Part shown: in pieces, positions 1-7,628 of the stretch
Layout: every line of letters starts with the position of its first letter
Position numbering within the stretch: position 1 is the stretch's first letter
Assembly (NCBI GenBank): GCA_937928015.1
Contig: CALFXA010000272.1
Location: forward strand, 1-14,711
DNA: 14,711 nt
Source of the DNA: an uncultured Anaerolineales bacterium
GTDB taxonomy: Bacteria; Chloroflexota; Anaerolineae; Anaerolineales; Villigracilaceae
Direction of reading: 5' to 3'
Made by a program: the position numbers and the translations under genes
Notes under the pieces: model-generated
Seen by the model: the letters and a program-made list of their open reading frames with translations, nothing else
Databases searched by the model: none
What the model was told of the DNA's origin: nothing

Positions 1-464
1 CGGGAAGCATGGGACTCCTGTCGGCCCGTTCCGCAAGGGCTGCTGGGATCAAGCGGGGCCAGGCAGTGCTCTTCGAGATGGACATGGAGAGGATGGCGCC
101 CCTTCCATCCAGGCAGAACAGGTATTCCAGGCTTCCCGAGTTCCCCCAGGTGGAAATGGACCTCTCGGTGCAGTTCGACGAAGGCGTAGCCTGGGCAGAC
201 GTGGAACGCACCGTTACCAGGGCGGATCCCCTGGTCCGGGAAGTCCGGTTCATGGATGAGTACAGGGGAAAACAAGTGGAGACGGGAAAGAAATCCCTCA
301 TGTTCAGGCTGTGGCTCGGGTCGGACAAGGGGACCCTCACGTCGGAAACGGTGGAGGAAACATCCGCGAAGATCCTGGGCAAGCTGACGCATGCGATTGA
401 GGGTGTCCACGGTGTCCAGAATAAGCGGTTCGAGCCGTTCATGCAAGGACGTGTCCTGGCCTGA
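1..464 (+). CDS. pheT: Phenylalanyl-tRNA synthetase beta subunit, C-terminal part (5' cut by window, 3' end replaced)
   Basis: PheT is the beta chain of the alpha2beta2 enzyme that charges tRNA-Phe. The frame is open to the left window edge, so only the last part is present. It shows the end of the central module (a segment reading AGIKRGQAVLFEMDMERM) followed by the ferredoxin-fold anticodon-binding domain: LPEFPQVEMDLSV, then FMDEYRGKQV, GKKSLMFRLW, a GTLTSETVE segment and SAKIL. These are the usual landmarks of that domain in order. After about base 377 the normal ending (around ten residues, usually finishing near GA-LR) is missing. The frame instead runs antisense through a histidine-kinase gene to a chance stop at 462-464, so the last ~29 codons are probably not native. 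Codon use is foreign to the window: 8 of 13 Arg codons are AGG, while the ABC ATPase gene at 6682-7626 has no AGG or AGA. Identity is seen from motifs; the chimeric tail is inferred. Confidence 0.82.
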   Translation, partial: GSMGLLSARSARAAGIKRGQAVLFEMDMERMAPLPSRQNRYSRLPEFPQVEMDLSVQFDEGVAWADVERTVTRADPLVREVRFMDEYRGKQVETGKKSLMFRLWLGSDKGTLTSETVEETSAKILGKLTHAIEGVHGVQNKRFEPFMQGRVLA

Positions 465-1001
465 GAAATCATTTTGCAGCAGCCGCAGGCCGATCAGGTG
501 CGCGGTGAGAGCCTGTCCCAGTTCATCGTGCAACTCACGCGAAATGCGCTGACGTTCCAGCTCTTGGGCAGTGACCAGCTTCTGGGCCAACTCTCGCAGG
601 CTTTCGCGCTGTTCGAGCAGGGTGCGATAACGGTTGAGGCGTATGATGGTGCGAACGCGCGCGCGCAGCTCCTGACGGTCGATGGGTTTGGTGAGGAAAT
701 CATCGGCCCCTGCCTCGATGCCGCGCAGGCGCGAGGCGTTGTCGTCGAGGGCGGTGAGGAGCAGAATGGGCGCTTCGGCGAGTGGCGGCGTGGCGCGGAT
801 GCGCCGACAGACCTCGAACCCATCCATGCCGGGCATCATCACGTCCAGCAGGATCAAATCGGGTTTCAGGGCCTCCGCCTGTTCGAGGGCCTTTCTTCCA
901 TTCTCCGCTATGTATAAGGAGTAACCTTGCCCTTCCAGGATCGACTCAAGGGTGAGTTGGCTGGACAAGTCGTCATCCACGATCAAGATGCTGCTGCTCA
1001 T
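1..1001 (-). CDS. Response regulator-histidine kinase fusion (REC-HisKA_3), C-terminus lost
   Basis: Starts at 1001 (ATG), overlapping the stop of the upstream hybrid kinase by ATGA and preceded by AAAGGAAAACC, so the two are probably translationally coupled. Residues 1-120 are a receiver domain: SILIVDDD (acidic D9/D10), phospho-acceptor D53 in LILLDVMMPGMDG, T83 in LLLTALDD, and K105 in LTKPI. A helical linker follows (RLNRYRTLLEQRESLRELAQ). Then comes a NarL-type (HisKA_3) dimerisation motif, ERQRISRELHDELGQALTA, with the phosphorylated His at residue 158, and a second helix ending MRQLAQDLR at residue 212 (base 366). No ATPase domain follows: the frame stays open to the window edge (333 codons) but downstream of 366 it is antisense to pheT and looks non-native. 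A protein of this kind would pass phosphate between a receiver and a kinase core, usually toward a LuxR-type regulator not seen here. The domain calls are firm; the native end is unknown. Confidence 0.8.
   Translation of the reverse strand, partial: MSSSILIVDDDLSSQLTLESILEGQGYSLYIAENGRKALEQAEALKPDLILLDVMMPGMDGFEVCRRIRATPPLAEAPILLLTALDDNASRLRGIEAGADDFLTKPIDRQELRARVRTIIRLNRYRTLLEQRESLRELAQKLVTAQELERQRISRELHDELGQALTAHLIGLRLLQNDFSGQDTSLHERLEPLILDTVDTLNRMRQLAQDLRGCFLHRFRREGPLVRPEPQPEHEGFLSRLHLFSPVLIHEPDFPDQGIRPGNGAFHVCPGYAFVELHREVHFHLGELGKPGIPVLPGWKGRHPLHVHLEEHCLAPLDPSSPCGTGRQESHAS
366..377. other. Probable chimeric junction between pheT and a REC-histidine-kinase gene
   Basis: On the + strand PheT-like sequence is recognisable up to the codons for K-I-L at 369-377. 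On the - strand the kinase is recognisable down to the codons for D-L-R at 374-366; in this kinase family that triplet is normally followed by Pro and the rest of the dimerisation domain. Beyond these points each frame is just the antisense shadow of the other gene. Two conserved genes therefore end abruptly, tail to tail, within about 12 bp. Together with the codon-use change this points to an assembly or amplification chimera, or to a real illegitimate recombination. Confidence 0.7.
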
Positions 1002-4000
1002 GGTTTTCCTTTGTCATCTGTGACATACTTTTTGACAATGGACATGATCTCGGACAAATTGACGGGCTTGGAGAGATAGTCGTTCATGCCGGCGGCGAGA
1101 CAGCGGTCGCGATCGATGGGCATGGCGAGGGCAGTGAGCGCGATGATGGGCGTTTGCTCAAAACCGGGCAGGGAACGCAGGCGATGCGTGGCCTCCAACC
1201 CGTCCATTTCGGGCATCATCACATCCATGAGGATGAGTTTCGGACGGAGCCGCTGCGCCTGGGCGATGCCGTCGAATCCGTTGCGGGCCACGGAGACGTG
1301 ATAGCCGTGGCTTTCGAGATAATCGTGAATGAGCATGGAGACAGCCTCGGTATCCTCGACCAGCAGGATGGAGGGGCGATGATTCCCCTTGGGCATGGGA
1401 GCGGGACTCCGACTGGGTTGCGCGGACCTGTTGAGGGAGCCGGTCTGCGCGGCGGCATGCCAGGGGATGGAGACGGTGAAACGGGATCCCTGGCCGGGCT
1501 GGCTTTCGACGCGGACCGAACCGCCGTGCAGACGCGCCATCTGGCTGACGAGGACGAGGCCGAGGCCCGTGCCCTGGGCGTCGCGGGCGAGACCGGCATC
1601 GAGTTGGACGAAGGGTTGGAAGAGATACTGGATTTCGTCGAGACGGATTCCGATGCCGGTATCCCAAACGGAGAAGTGGAGGATGTGGTTGGAAGCATCG
1701 CCGCGGATCTGAAGGCCGATGCGTCCACCGGAAGGGGTGAACTTGACGGCATTGGAGAGCAGGTTGACGATCATCTGTTTGAGACGCCGCTCGTCTGCAA
1801 AGAAGAGGGAGACGGCGGAATCCAGGTCGAGGGAGAGTTCGAGGTTCTTTTTCTGCGCGAGTTCATGGACAAGGCGCAGGCAGGACTGGGCGATGCCGGC
1901 AGGATCGACTTTGGACATCTCAAGTTCGACCTTGCCGGCGTTGATCTTGGCGAGGTCTAGAATATCATTGATGAGCGCAAGGAGGTGCTGACCGCTCTCG
2001 TGGATGGTCTGGATGTACTTGAGCTGTTTGTCGTTGAGAGGACCAGCGATCTGCTCTGTGAGACTTTCCGAGACACCGAGGATGGCGTTGAGCGGGGTGC
2101 GGAGCTCGTGGCTCATGTTGGCGAGGAACTCGTCCTTGAGGCGCAGAGCGCGTTCAAGTTCGCTGTTGGCAAGGCGGAGGGTCTCCTCGGCTTGTTTCTC
2201 AGCGGTGACATCGTGCATGGTGGAGAGATAGTGGACCTTGCCCTGGATTCGCAGGGGGAAGATGTTGACCTGCACGTCGCGCGGGGTGCCGTCTGCGCGG
2301 ATGAGCTTGAAGTCTGCGAAGGAGAACTCGGCGGTGGAGCGGCTATTATCCTGGACGGACTGGAGAAGGGGCTGCATCTCCTGAAGGGGGAGGAGATCGG
2401 TCTGCTCGATCCTGCGGCCGAGGAGGACTTCGCGCGGGTGGCCGGTGAGGGTTTCGAAGGCGCGATTCATACGGAGGATGCCCCCATGATCATCGAACAG
2501 CACGACGGACTCGGGCGCTTCCTCGAACAGCAGGCGATTCTGTTCCTCGCTCTGGCGCAAGGCCTCCTCCGCCTGTTTGCGCGCGGTCACATCGCGGAAG
2601 AAGCCGCTGGTGACGATCTTCCCGTTCATTTCCATGCGACTGCTGGCACTGCCTTCCACGATCACGGCCGCACCTCGTTTGGTCCTGAAGATCACCTCTA
2701 ATTGAATAGGATACTGGTCGAGGATTAAACTGTGCAGGACCTGCCGACAATGCTCATGATGGATCGGGTCCACCACATCGAACATGGAAAGCTGCAAGGC
2801 CTCTTCCGATGTGTAACCCAATGTTTCACACCAGGCATTGTTGACGTAGAGGTAGTGCCCGTTTTCGTCCAGGCTTTGAATCAAATCACTGGCGGTATCC
2901 AGGAAACTCTGTAGATTGAACTGACTTTCCCTCAAGGCAATTTCAATCTTCTTCCTTTCGGTATTGTTGAAAAGGGTGGTGCGGCTTGTCGTGTAATTTC
3001 CCCGTGCATCGTAGATGGCGATTGCATTGACCAGAGACGGCATGGTCGAACCATTTTTGTGAACAAACTCCAACTCGAGGTCACGCAGCCAGCCGTTCTT
3101 TTTGAAGGCAGGGAAATTCTCCTGGAAAATGGCAATACTGCGCTCGGTCAAAAATTCCGTGACAGGATGCCCCATCAATTCTTCCCTGGAATACCCAAGC
3201 CAATTCAACTCGGTCTGGTTGACCTGGGTAAAGCAACCCTTGGAGTCAAGGGAGTGGTAGCCGGCGGGGGCATTGTCGTACAGGTTTTGGACTTCGGCAG
3301 TGCGTTCGCGCACCCGTCGTTCGAGGTCATTGTTCAGGCGCGCATTCTCGATGGCGACTGCCGCCTGATTAGACAGGGTGGCGACAAAGCGCTCATCAGA
3401 TTCGCTGAAGCCGTTTGGCTTTTCGCTCTCGATGCTGATCACCCCAATCACCTTCTTGCCCAGGCTGATCGGTACATATAAACCGGAACTCATGCCTGCA
3501 TACGATTCGCGATAACGAGAATCCTCGCTGACGTTGTTAACGCGAATGGCTTGATTGTTTCGCACCACCCAGCCGCTCAGCCCGTCGTCGGATTTTGTTA
3601 CGCTTTTCTCTAAGAGTTCTTTTACCTTCTGATGTTCCTGTTCATCGACCAGCATGGGCTGACTGAATGCAAGCAGACTGAGTGAACGGTCCACAGGATC
3701 ATATAGACGGATGGCGCTATGGTGCCAGTTCATTTTCTGTTCGAGCAGTTCAATGACCTTTTCACCGATCTTTTGCGGGCTGGAAAGACGATTGAGAATC
3801 AAGCCGCTGGTGTACAAGACTTCCAATTCGGTCAGGCGCTGATGCAGTTTTTCTTCCGCCTGCTTGTGCTCGGTGATATCCTGGAAGACTGCCATCATGT
3901 GAATTGGTGCACCTTGTTCATCATATGCGATCTTACCATGCTGATGCAGCCAGCGTTCGTTCCCATCGGCCCGTCGAATGCGGTACGTATAATCGATATC

Positions 4001-4366
4001 GCGCCGATGGGAAAATGCCTGGTGGTCCTCCTCTTTGAGACGCTTGCGTTCATTTGGGTCCATCATATTTGCGATGGTGTGTTGGTCGATGATCGTGCCG
4101 TATGGAACGCCAAGGATTTCATACATCTCATCGGAACAGGATAGTTGTTTTCCTTTTCCGCTCCATTCGATGTGACCGATGTGTCCGATCTGTTGAACTT
4201 CGGCCAGCAGCGACCGGCTCTTGTGCAAGGCGCTTTCCATGCTTGCGGCTTTTTTAAAATTGGCAGCCTCACTCCTTGATTCTTGAGCGCGCTCGAGTTC
4301 GGAAATCCGCTTTTCAGCGGCTCTCAATGCTTCGATCAACTCAGCCCTGGTGATATTTTCGCTCAT
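998..4366 (-). CDS. Soluble hybrid sensor histidine kinase (PAS-GAF-PAS-PAS-PAS-HisKA-HATPase-REC)
   Basis: Start chosen at 4366 (MSENITRAEL, 1122 aa) because GGAG lies 7 nt upstream; the frame extends 21 codons further to 4429 without such a site. Approximate residues in the 1122-aa form: coiled coil 5-60; PAS 1 about 60-170, ending in the FQDITEHK linker; GAF about 180-345; coiled coil to 360; PAS 2 about 365-475; PAS 3 about 485-600 (ending FFRDVTARKQ); PAS 4 about 608-728; HisKA with NMSHELRTPLN and phospho-His at 753; HATPase with N-box NLLSNAVKF, G1 DTGIGI and G2 GTGLGL; C-terminal REC with E1004/D1005, phospho-acceptor D1048 in LILMDVMMPEMDG, T1078 and K1100. No transmembrane stretch or signal peptide is evident, so it should sense cytoplasmic cues (redox, small ligand or light-type signals via PAS/GAF). 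All catalytic motifs are intact. It overlaps the REC-kinase gene downstream by 4 bp, forming a phosphorelay pair. The ligand is unknown. Confidence 0.93.
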   Translation of the reverse strand: MSENITRAELIEALRAAEKRISELERAQESRSEAANFKKAASMESALHKSRSLLAEVQQIGHIGHIEWSGKGKQLSCSDEMYEILGVPYGTIIDQHTIANMMDPNERKRLKEEDHQAFSHRRDIDYTYRIRRADGNERWLHQHGKIAYDEQGAPIHMMAVFQDITEHKQAEEKLHQRLTELEVLYTSGLILNRLSSPQKIGEKVIELLEQKMNWHHSAIRLYDPVDRSLSLLAFSQPMLVDEQEHQKVKELLEKSVTKSDDGLSGWVVRNNQAIRVNNVSEDSRYRESYAGMSSGLYVPISLGKKVIGVISIESEKPNGFSESDERFVATLSNQAAVAIENARLNNDLERRVRERTAEVQNLYDNAPAGYHSLDSKGCFTQVNQTELNWLGYSREELMGHPVTEFLTERSIAIFQENFPAFKKNGWLRDLELEFVHKNGSTMPSLVNAIAIYDARGNYTTSRTTLFNNTERKKIEIALRESQFNLQSFLDTASDLIQSLDENGHYLYVNNAWCETLGYTSEEALQLSMFDVVDPIHHEHCRQVLHSLILDQYPIQLEVIFRTKRGAAVIVEGSASSRMEMNGKIVTSGFFRDVTARKQAEEALRQSEEQNRLLFEEAPESVVLFDDHGGILRMNRAFETLTGHPREVLLGRRIEQTDLLPLQEMQPLLQSVQDNSRSTAEFSFADFKLIRADGTPRDVQVNIFPLRIQGKVHYLSTMHDVTAEKQAEETLRLANSELERALRLKDEFLANMSHELRTPLNAILGVSESLTEQIAGPLNDKQLKYIQTIHESGQHLLALINDILDLAKINAGKVELEMSKVDPAGIAQSCLRLVHELAQKKNLELSLDLDSAVSLFFADERRLKQMIVNLLSNAVKFTPSGGRIGLQIRGDASNHILHFSVWDTGIGIRLDEIQYLFQPFVQLDAGLARDAQGTGLGLVLVSQMARLHGGSVRVESQPGQGSRFTVSIPWHAAAQTGSLNRSAQPSRSPAPMPKGNHRPSILLVEDTEAVSMLIHDYLESHGYHVSVARNGFDGIAQAQRLRPKLILMDVMMPEMDGLEATHRLRSLPGFEQTPIIALTALAMPIDRDRCLAAGMNDYLSKPVNLSEIMSIVKKYVTDDKGKP

Positions 4367-4573
4367 CGTCGCTCTCCAGAAAAAACGGATTGCATGGGTG
4401 GCTGTGACACTCCTGCCATCCATTTTCACGTATTCTTGGCGGGGGGAATATGGGGGGATTCCCTACTTTATCCAGACGAAGAAACAAGCGGCCGTCTTCC
4501 CAGAGCCAAGGTTTTCAATCCACCGCAAGGAAGTGACTGTCGTCGAACTGTTTTGCCCATTATAATGGCTTCG
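4367..4573. other. Divergent intergenic region between the hybrid kinase and the ATP-grasp gene
   Basis: This 207-bp stretch separates two divergently transcribed genes and must hold both promoters. On the + strand TATAAT at 4561-4566 is the only clear promoter element. On the - strand no convincing -35/-10 pair for the kinase was found. Two six-G tracts lie at 4441-4446 and 4452-4457, separated by AATAT. The small open frames that cross this stretch lack ribosome sites and look like chance. Confidence 0.5.
4561..4566 (+). promoter_or_regulatory. Consensus -10 box (TATAAT) for a possibly leaderless ATP-grasp mRNA
   Basis: A perfect TATAAT ends 7 nt before the ATG at 4574, so transcription would be expected to begin at or next to that ATG. 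No Shine-Dalgarno sequence precedes 4565 or 4574. The -35 position (about 4538-4543, TGTCGT) is a poor match, so an activator or an extended spacer may be involved. The leaderless reading is inference. Confidence 0.45.
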
Positions 4574-5446
4574 ATGATCCTGTATGATCTGTGTCTGCCC
4601 TGGTATTGGGAATATGACGACGCCTTCGTCGGGCTGGTCGAGCGCGCCTGCGTTCGTCAGGGCAAGACGCTCTGGCAGGTGACTCCCACCAATTTATTGG
4701 AAGCCATCACCGCGTTATATAAGGGCGAGGTCAACTTCCGTGCCCTGCTCGACCGCGCCCAGGGTGACATCCGCTTTGAGCCGATCAACCGCTGGGCCAG
4801 GGAGTACGGTGCACGGCGCATCAATCCCACCGAACTCTCGCTCTGGTCCGAAGACAAGGCCACCATGCATCTCGAATTGATCGAGGCGGGGCTGAACACG
4901 CCGCATACAATTCTGCTAGCACCCTTCATCGAGCAGCCCGTCGTCCCGCCCTTCGACCTCTCTCCGCTGGGGGAGCGCTTCGTAATCAAGCCTTCCAACG
5001 GAGGCGGAGGGGAGGGAGTCATCCTCGGCGCAGAGTCACTCGATCAGGTCCTGCGCGCGCGCACCGAGTTTCCCACGCACAAGTATCTGGTCCAGGCCAT
5101 CGTCGAGCCGCGTCTGCTCGACGGACGCGTGGCCTGGTTCCGCTGTTTCTACGCGGCGGGTGAGGCCTTCCCGTGCTGGTGGCATCCTGAGACGCACGTC
5201 TATTCGGTGGTTACCGCCGAGGACGAATCCCGTCACGGCCTGGCTCCCTTGCGCGACCTGACGAAGCGCATCGCCGCCATCTGCAAGCTCGACTGGTTCT
5301 CGACCGAAATCGCCCTGGCCGAGAATTTCGTGGTGGTAGATTACGTCAACGATGGCATCGACACCCGCATCCAATCCCGCGCCGCCGACGGCGTGCCCGA
5401 CGAGATCATGCAGCAGATTGCCGAGCGGCTGGTGGGGCTGGCCTAG
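4574..5446 (+). CDS. ATP-grasp domain protein (RimK-like ligase, substrate unknown)
   Basis: ATP-grasp enzymes activate a carboxylate as acyl-phosphate and join it to an amine or thiol. The 290-aa protein begins MILYDLCLPWYWEYD. The ATP-binding lysine and glycine-rich loop are seen as RFVIKPSNGGGGEGVI (K139, loop 142-149). The metal-binding end is seen as STEIAL (E245) and FVVVDYVND (D256, N259). The N-terminal ~100 residues form the pre-ATP-grasp region. Start choice: the frame is open to 4283 but the upstream part reads like noise, and a TATAAT box sits directly before the ATGs at 4565 and 4574; 4574 fits a leaderless start, and 4565 would add only MAS. It is a cytosolic protein with no signal peptide. 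It is followed 76 nt later by a DmpA-type peptidase on the same strand, with a hairpin between. The substrate cannot be read from the sequence. The ATP-grasp assignment is confident; a specific reaction is not. Confidence 0.82.
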   Translation: MILYDLCLPWYWEYDDAFVGLVERACVRQGKTLWQVTPTNLLEAITALYKGEVNFRALLDRAQGDIRFEPINRWAREYGARRINPTELSLWSEDKATMHLELIEAGLNTPHTILLAPFIEQPVVPPFDLSPLGERFVIKPSNGGGGEGVILGAESLDQVLRARTEFPTHKYLVQAIVEPRLLDGRVAWFRCFYAAGEAFPCWWHPETHVYSVVTAEDESRHGLAPLRDLTKRIAAICKLDWFSTEIALAENFVVVDYVNDGIDTRIQSRAADGVPDEIMQQIAERLVGLA

Positions 5447-5484
5447 TCTCGGTGCGGATTTTGTCTCCCGTTCAATCCCTGATT

Positions 5485-5510
5485 GCGGACTCTAGTCCGC
5501 ATTTCATTTT
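5485..5510 (+). terminator. Hairpin after the ATP-grasp gene, possible weak terminator
   Basis: GCGGAC-TCTA-GTCCGC (5485-5500) is a perfect 6-bp stem, extendable by one T-A pair, followed by ATTTCATTTT. It lies 38 nt after the ATP-grasp stop and 22 nt before the next start. The T-tract is interrupted, so it may be an attenuator or a small palindromic repeat. Confidence 0.4.
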
Positions 5511-5522
5511 AGAGGAGATTCT

Positions 5523-6593
5523 ATGACTCGTGCCCGTGACCTGGAGATTCCGCTGGAGGGGACGCCTGGCCCGCTCAATGCCATTACCGACATCTCAGGC
5601 CTGACCGTGGGGTTTGCCACCGTCATCAAAGGCGACTCGGCCCGAACGGGCGTCACTGTCATCCACCCGCGCGGAGGGACGAATCATGACCCCGTCTTTG
5701 CGGGGACCTTTGCCTTCAACGGCAACGGCGAAATGACGGGCGCCGCCTGGGTGGACGAGGGCGGCCTACTCGAAGGTCCCATCGGCCTGACCAACACCCA
5801 CAGCGTGGGCATCGTGCGCGATACCATCATCCAATGGCAGGCCAGCCAGGATGCCTTCTTTCAGAAATGGTCCTGCCCCGTGGTGGCCGAGACTGCCGAC
5901 GGCTGGTTGAATGATATGAATCAATTCCACGTCGAGCCCGAGCACGTGCTGGCGGCGCTCAATTCCGCGCAGGGCGGACCGTTGCCCGAGGGCAACGTCG
6001 GCGGCGGAACGGGCATGATCTGCTACGAGTTCAAGGGCGGCACGGGCACGTCCTCGCGGAAATTGCCCGAGCGGCTGGGCGGCTGGACGGTCGGTGTGCT
6101 GGTCCAGGCCAATTTCGGCCGCCGCTACCAACTGACGGTGGCGGGCGTGCCCGTCGGTCAGCACCTCACCGAAGATGCCCCGTGGACGAATGGCGAGAAT
6201 CCACTGACCGAGCAGGGTTCGCTGATCGTGATCCTCGCCACGGACGCGCCGCTGCTTCCGCATCAACTGCGGCGCATCGCCAGACGCGCCACGCTCGGCA
6301 TGGCCCGCACGGGCAGCCTGGGCGGCAATGGCAGCGGCGACATCTTCCTGGCTTTCTCCACGGCCAACCCGGGCGCGGCTCACGGCGGCGAGGACGGTCT
6401 CGCCGCGCTCCAGGCTCTCTCCAACGACAGGATCGACCCGCTGTTTGCGGCTTCCGTCTACGCCACCGAGGAGGCCATCCTGAACGCGATGATCGCCGCC
6501 GAGACCATGACAGGCAGGGACGGCATCACGGTCAAGGCGCTGCCGCACGACCGCTTGCGCGAGCTGTTGAAAACATACGGCAGGGCGACCTAG
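5523..6593 (+). CDS. P1-family (S58, DmpA-like) self-processing aminopeptidase
   Basis: This 356-aa protein matches the DmpA/BapA family of Ntn-fold enzymes, which release N-terminal residues from peptides, including D- or beta-amino acid peptides in some members. The precursor cuts itself into two chains, exposing a catalytic Ser. Here the cut would be Gly232-Ser233 in QGSLIVILATDAPL, a hallmark of the family. Other family landmarks: NAITDISGLTVG near the N-terminus, HPRGG (48-52), FAFNGNGEMTG (63-73), GLTNTHSVGIVRD (88-100), GNVGGGTGM (157-165), GVLVQANFGRR (191-201) and TGSLGGNGSGDIFLAF (263-278). Start: AGAGGAG lies 5 nt upstream of the ATG. There is no signal peptide, so it is probably cytosolic. 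It follows the ATP-grasp gene by 76 nt on the same strand. Family is confident; the substrate is not known. Confidence 0.92.
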   Translation: MTRARDLEIPLEGTPGPLNAITDISGLTVGFATVIKGDSARTGVTVIHPRGGTNHDPVFAGTFAFNGNGEMTGAAWVDEGGLLEGPIGLTNTHSVGIVRDTIIQWQASQDAFFQKWSCPVVAETADGWLNDMNQFHVEPEHVLAALNSAQGGPLPEGNVGGGTGMICYEFKGGTGTSSRKLPERLGGWTVGVLVQANFGRRYQLTVAGVPVGQHLTEDAPWTNGENPLTEQGSLIVILATDAPLLPHQLRRIARRATLGMARTGSLGGNGSGDIFLAFSTANPGAAHGGEDGLAALQALSNDRIDPLFAASVYATEEAILNAMIAAETMTGRDGITVKALPHDRLRELLKTYGRAT

Positions 6594-6681
6594 CGTCATA
6601 GCTGTGCCGTAGATGATCCTTCGATACAACATAATCGAATCCATTCCGTATATTTTGTAGTTTTCATTTCAGGAGGCTGGC

Positions 6682-7626
6682 ATGGCCGATATTCTGGAGG
6701 TCAAGGACCTCGTCAAACATTATGGCGATTTTCAAGCCGTGAAGGGTGTGTCGTTCAATATCGCCGAAGGTGAGATCTTCAGCTTGCTCGGGCCAAACGG
6801 CGCGGGCAAGACCACGACGATTTCGATGCTCTCGACGCTGTACACGCCCACCTCGGGGGATGCCACCATCGACGGGCATTCCGTCACCAAAGAGCCGATG
6901 GCTGTCCGTGGGGTGATCGGTGTGGTGCCGCAGGACTTGGCGCTCTACGAAGACCTGACCGCCCGTGAGAACCTGGTCTTCTGGGGTCAGATGTACGGCC
7001 TGAGCGGGAAGTCCCTGACCGCCCGCGTGGACGAGGTCCTCGCGCAGATCGGCCTGACCGACAAAGCGGGCAACCGCGTCAAGACCTATTCGGGCGGCAT
7101 GAAGCGGCGCGTCAACATCGGCGTGGGATTGCTGCACAAGCCCAAGCTGCTCTTCATGGACGAGCCGACCGTGGGCATCGATCCGCAGTCGCGCCGCGCC
7201 ATCCTCGACACGGTCAAGGACCTTAATCAGCAAGGCATGACCGTGTTGTACACCACGCACTACATGGAAGAGGCCGAGGAACTCTCGGATCGCGTCGGCA
7301 TCATTGACCACGGCGAGTTGATTGCCATCGGCACACAGAAGGAACTCACCCGTCAGGTGGGCGAGAGTGAGACCCTCGTGCTACATGTCGGCGAGAACGA
7401 TGACTCTGAATCGCTGGCTTCCGCGCTGGGCGGCGTGGCAGGCGTCATCAAGGCTGAGGCCACCGACCACGAAGTCTCGGTCATCTGCCCCGAGGCCGAG
7501 GACGTGCTGGCGGGCGTGGTCACCAAGGCCAACGAACGCGGCATCAAGATCCGCTCCATCGACATCCGCGAGCCGAACCTTGAAGCGGTCTTCCTGCATC
7601 TGACGGGGCGCGCCCTGCGCGACTGA
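6682..7626 (+). CDS. ABC-2 exporter ATP-binding protein (DrrA/CcmA type)
   Basis: This cytoplasmic ATPase powers the two membrane proteins encoded next. In 314 residues all motifs are intact: Walker A GPNGAGKTT (37-45), Q-loop Q84 in VVPQD, signature YSGGMKRR (136-143), Walker B KLLFMDEPTVGID with catalytic E161, and H-loop H193 in TTHYMEEAEE. Residues ~225-314 form the extra C-terminal domain common in drug and polysaccharide ABC-2 ATPases. Start: a strong AGGAGG lies 5 nt upstream. A gap of 88 nt separates it from the peptidase gene; it holds an AT-rich stretch with a TATATT at 6649-6654 and a weak TTCGAT/ATCGAA dyad (6620-6639), but no clear -35. Its stop is 2 nt before the next start, so it is coupled to the permease gene. 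The exported substrate cannot be deduced. Confidence 0.95.
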   Translation: MADILEVKDLVKHYGDFQAVKGVSFNIAEGEIFSLLGPNGAGKTTTISMLSTLYTPTSGDATIDGHSVTKEPMAVRGVIGVVPQDLALYEDLTARENLVFWGQMYGLSGKSLTARVDEVLAQIGLTDKAGNRVKTYSGGMKRRVNIGVGLLHKPKLLFMDEPTVGIDPQSRRAILDTVKDLNQQGMTVLYTTHYMEEAEELSDRVGIIDHGELIAIGTQKELTRQVGESETLVLHVGENDDSESLASALGGVAGVIKAEATDHEVSVICPEAEDVLAGVVTKANERGIKIRSIDIREPNLEAVFLHLTGRALRD

Positions 7627-7628
7627 CC

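Noticed and set aside
1154..2701. Several + strand open frames of up to 268 codons opposite the hybrid kinase
   Set aside because: They mirror the kinase codons (acid-rich, repetitive) and the - strand frame carries every catalytic motif.
4283..4573. Extended N-terminus for the ATP-grasp gene
   Set aside because: The upstream codons overlap the kinase gene start and look random; the protein-like sequence begins at MILYDLCLPW.
5766..6644. Long open frame of 292 codons antisense to the DmpA-type peptidase
   Set aside because: It is a shadow in high-GC coding DNA: no ribosome site, composition rich in Arg/His/Gly, and the + strand gene has full family motifs.
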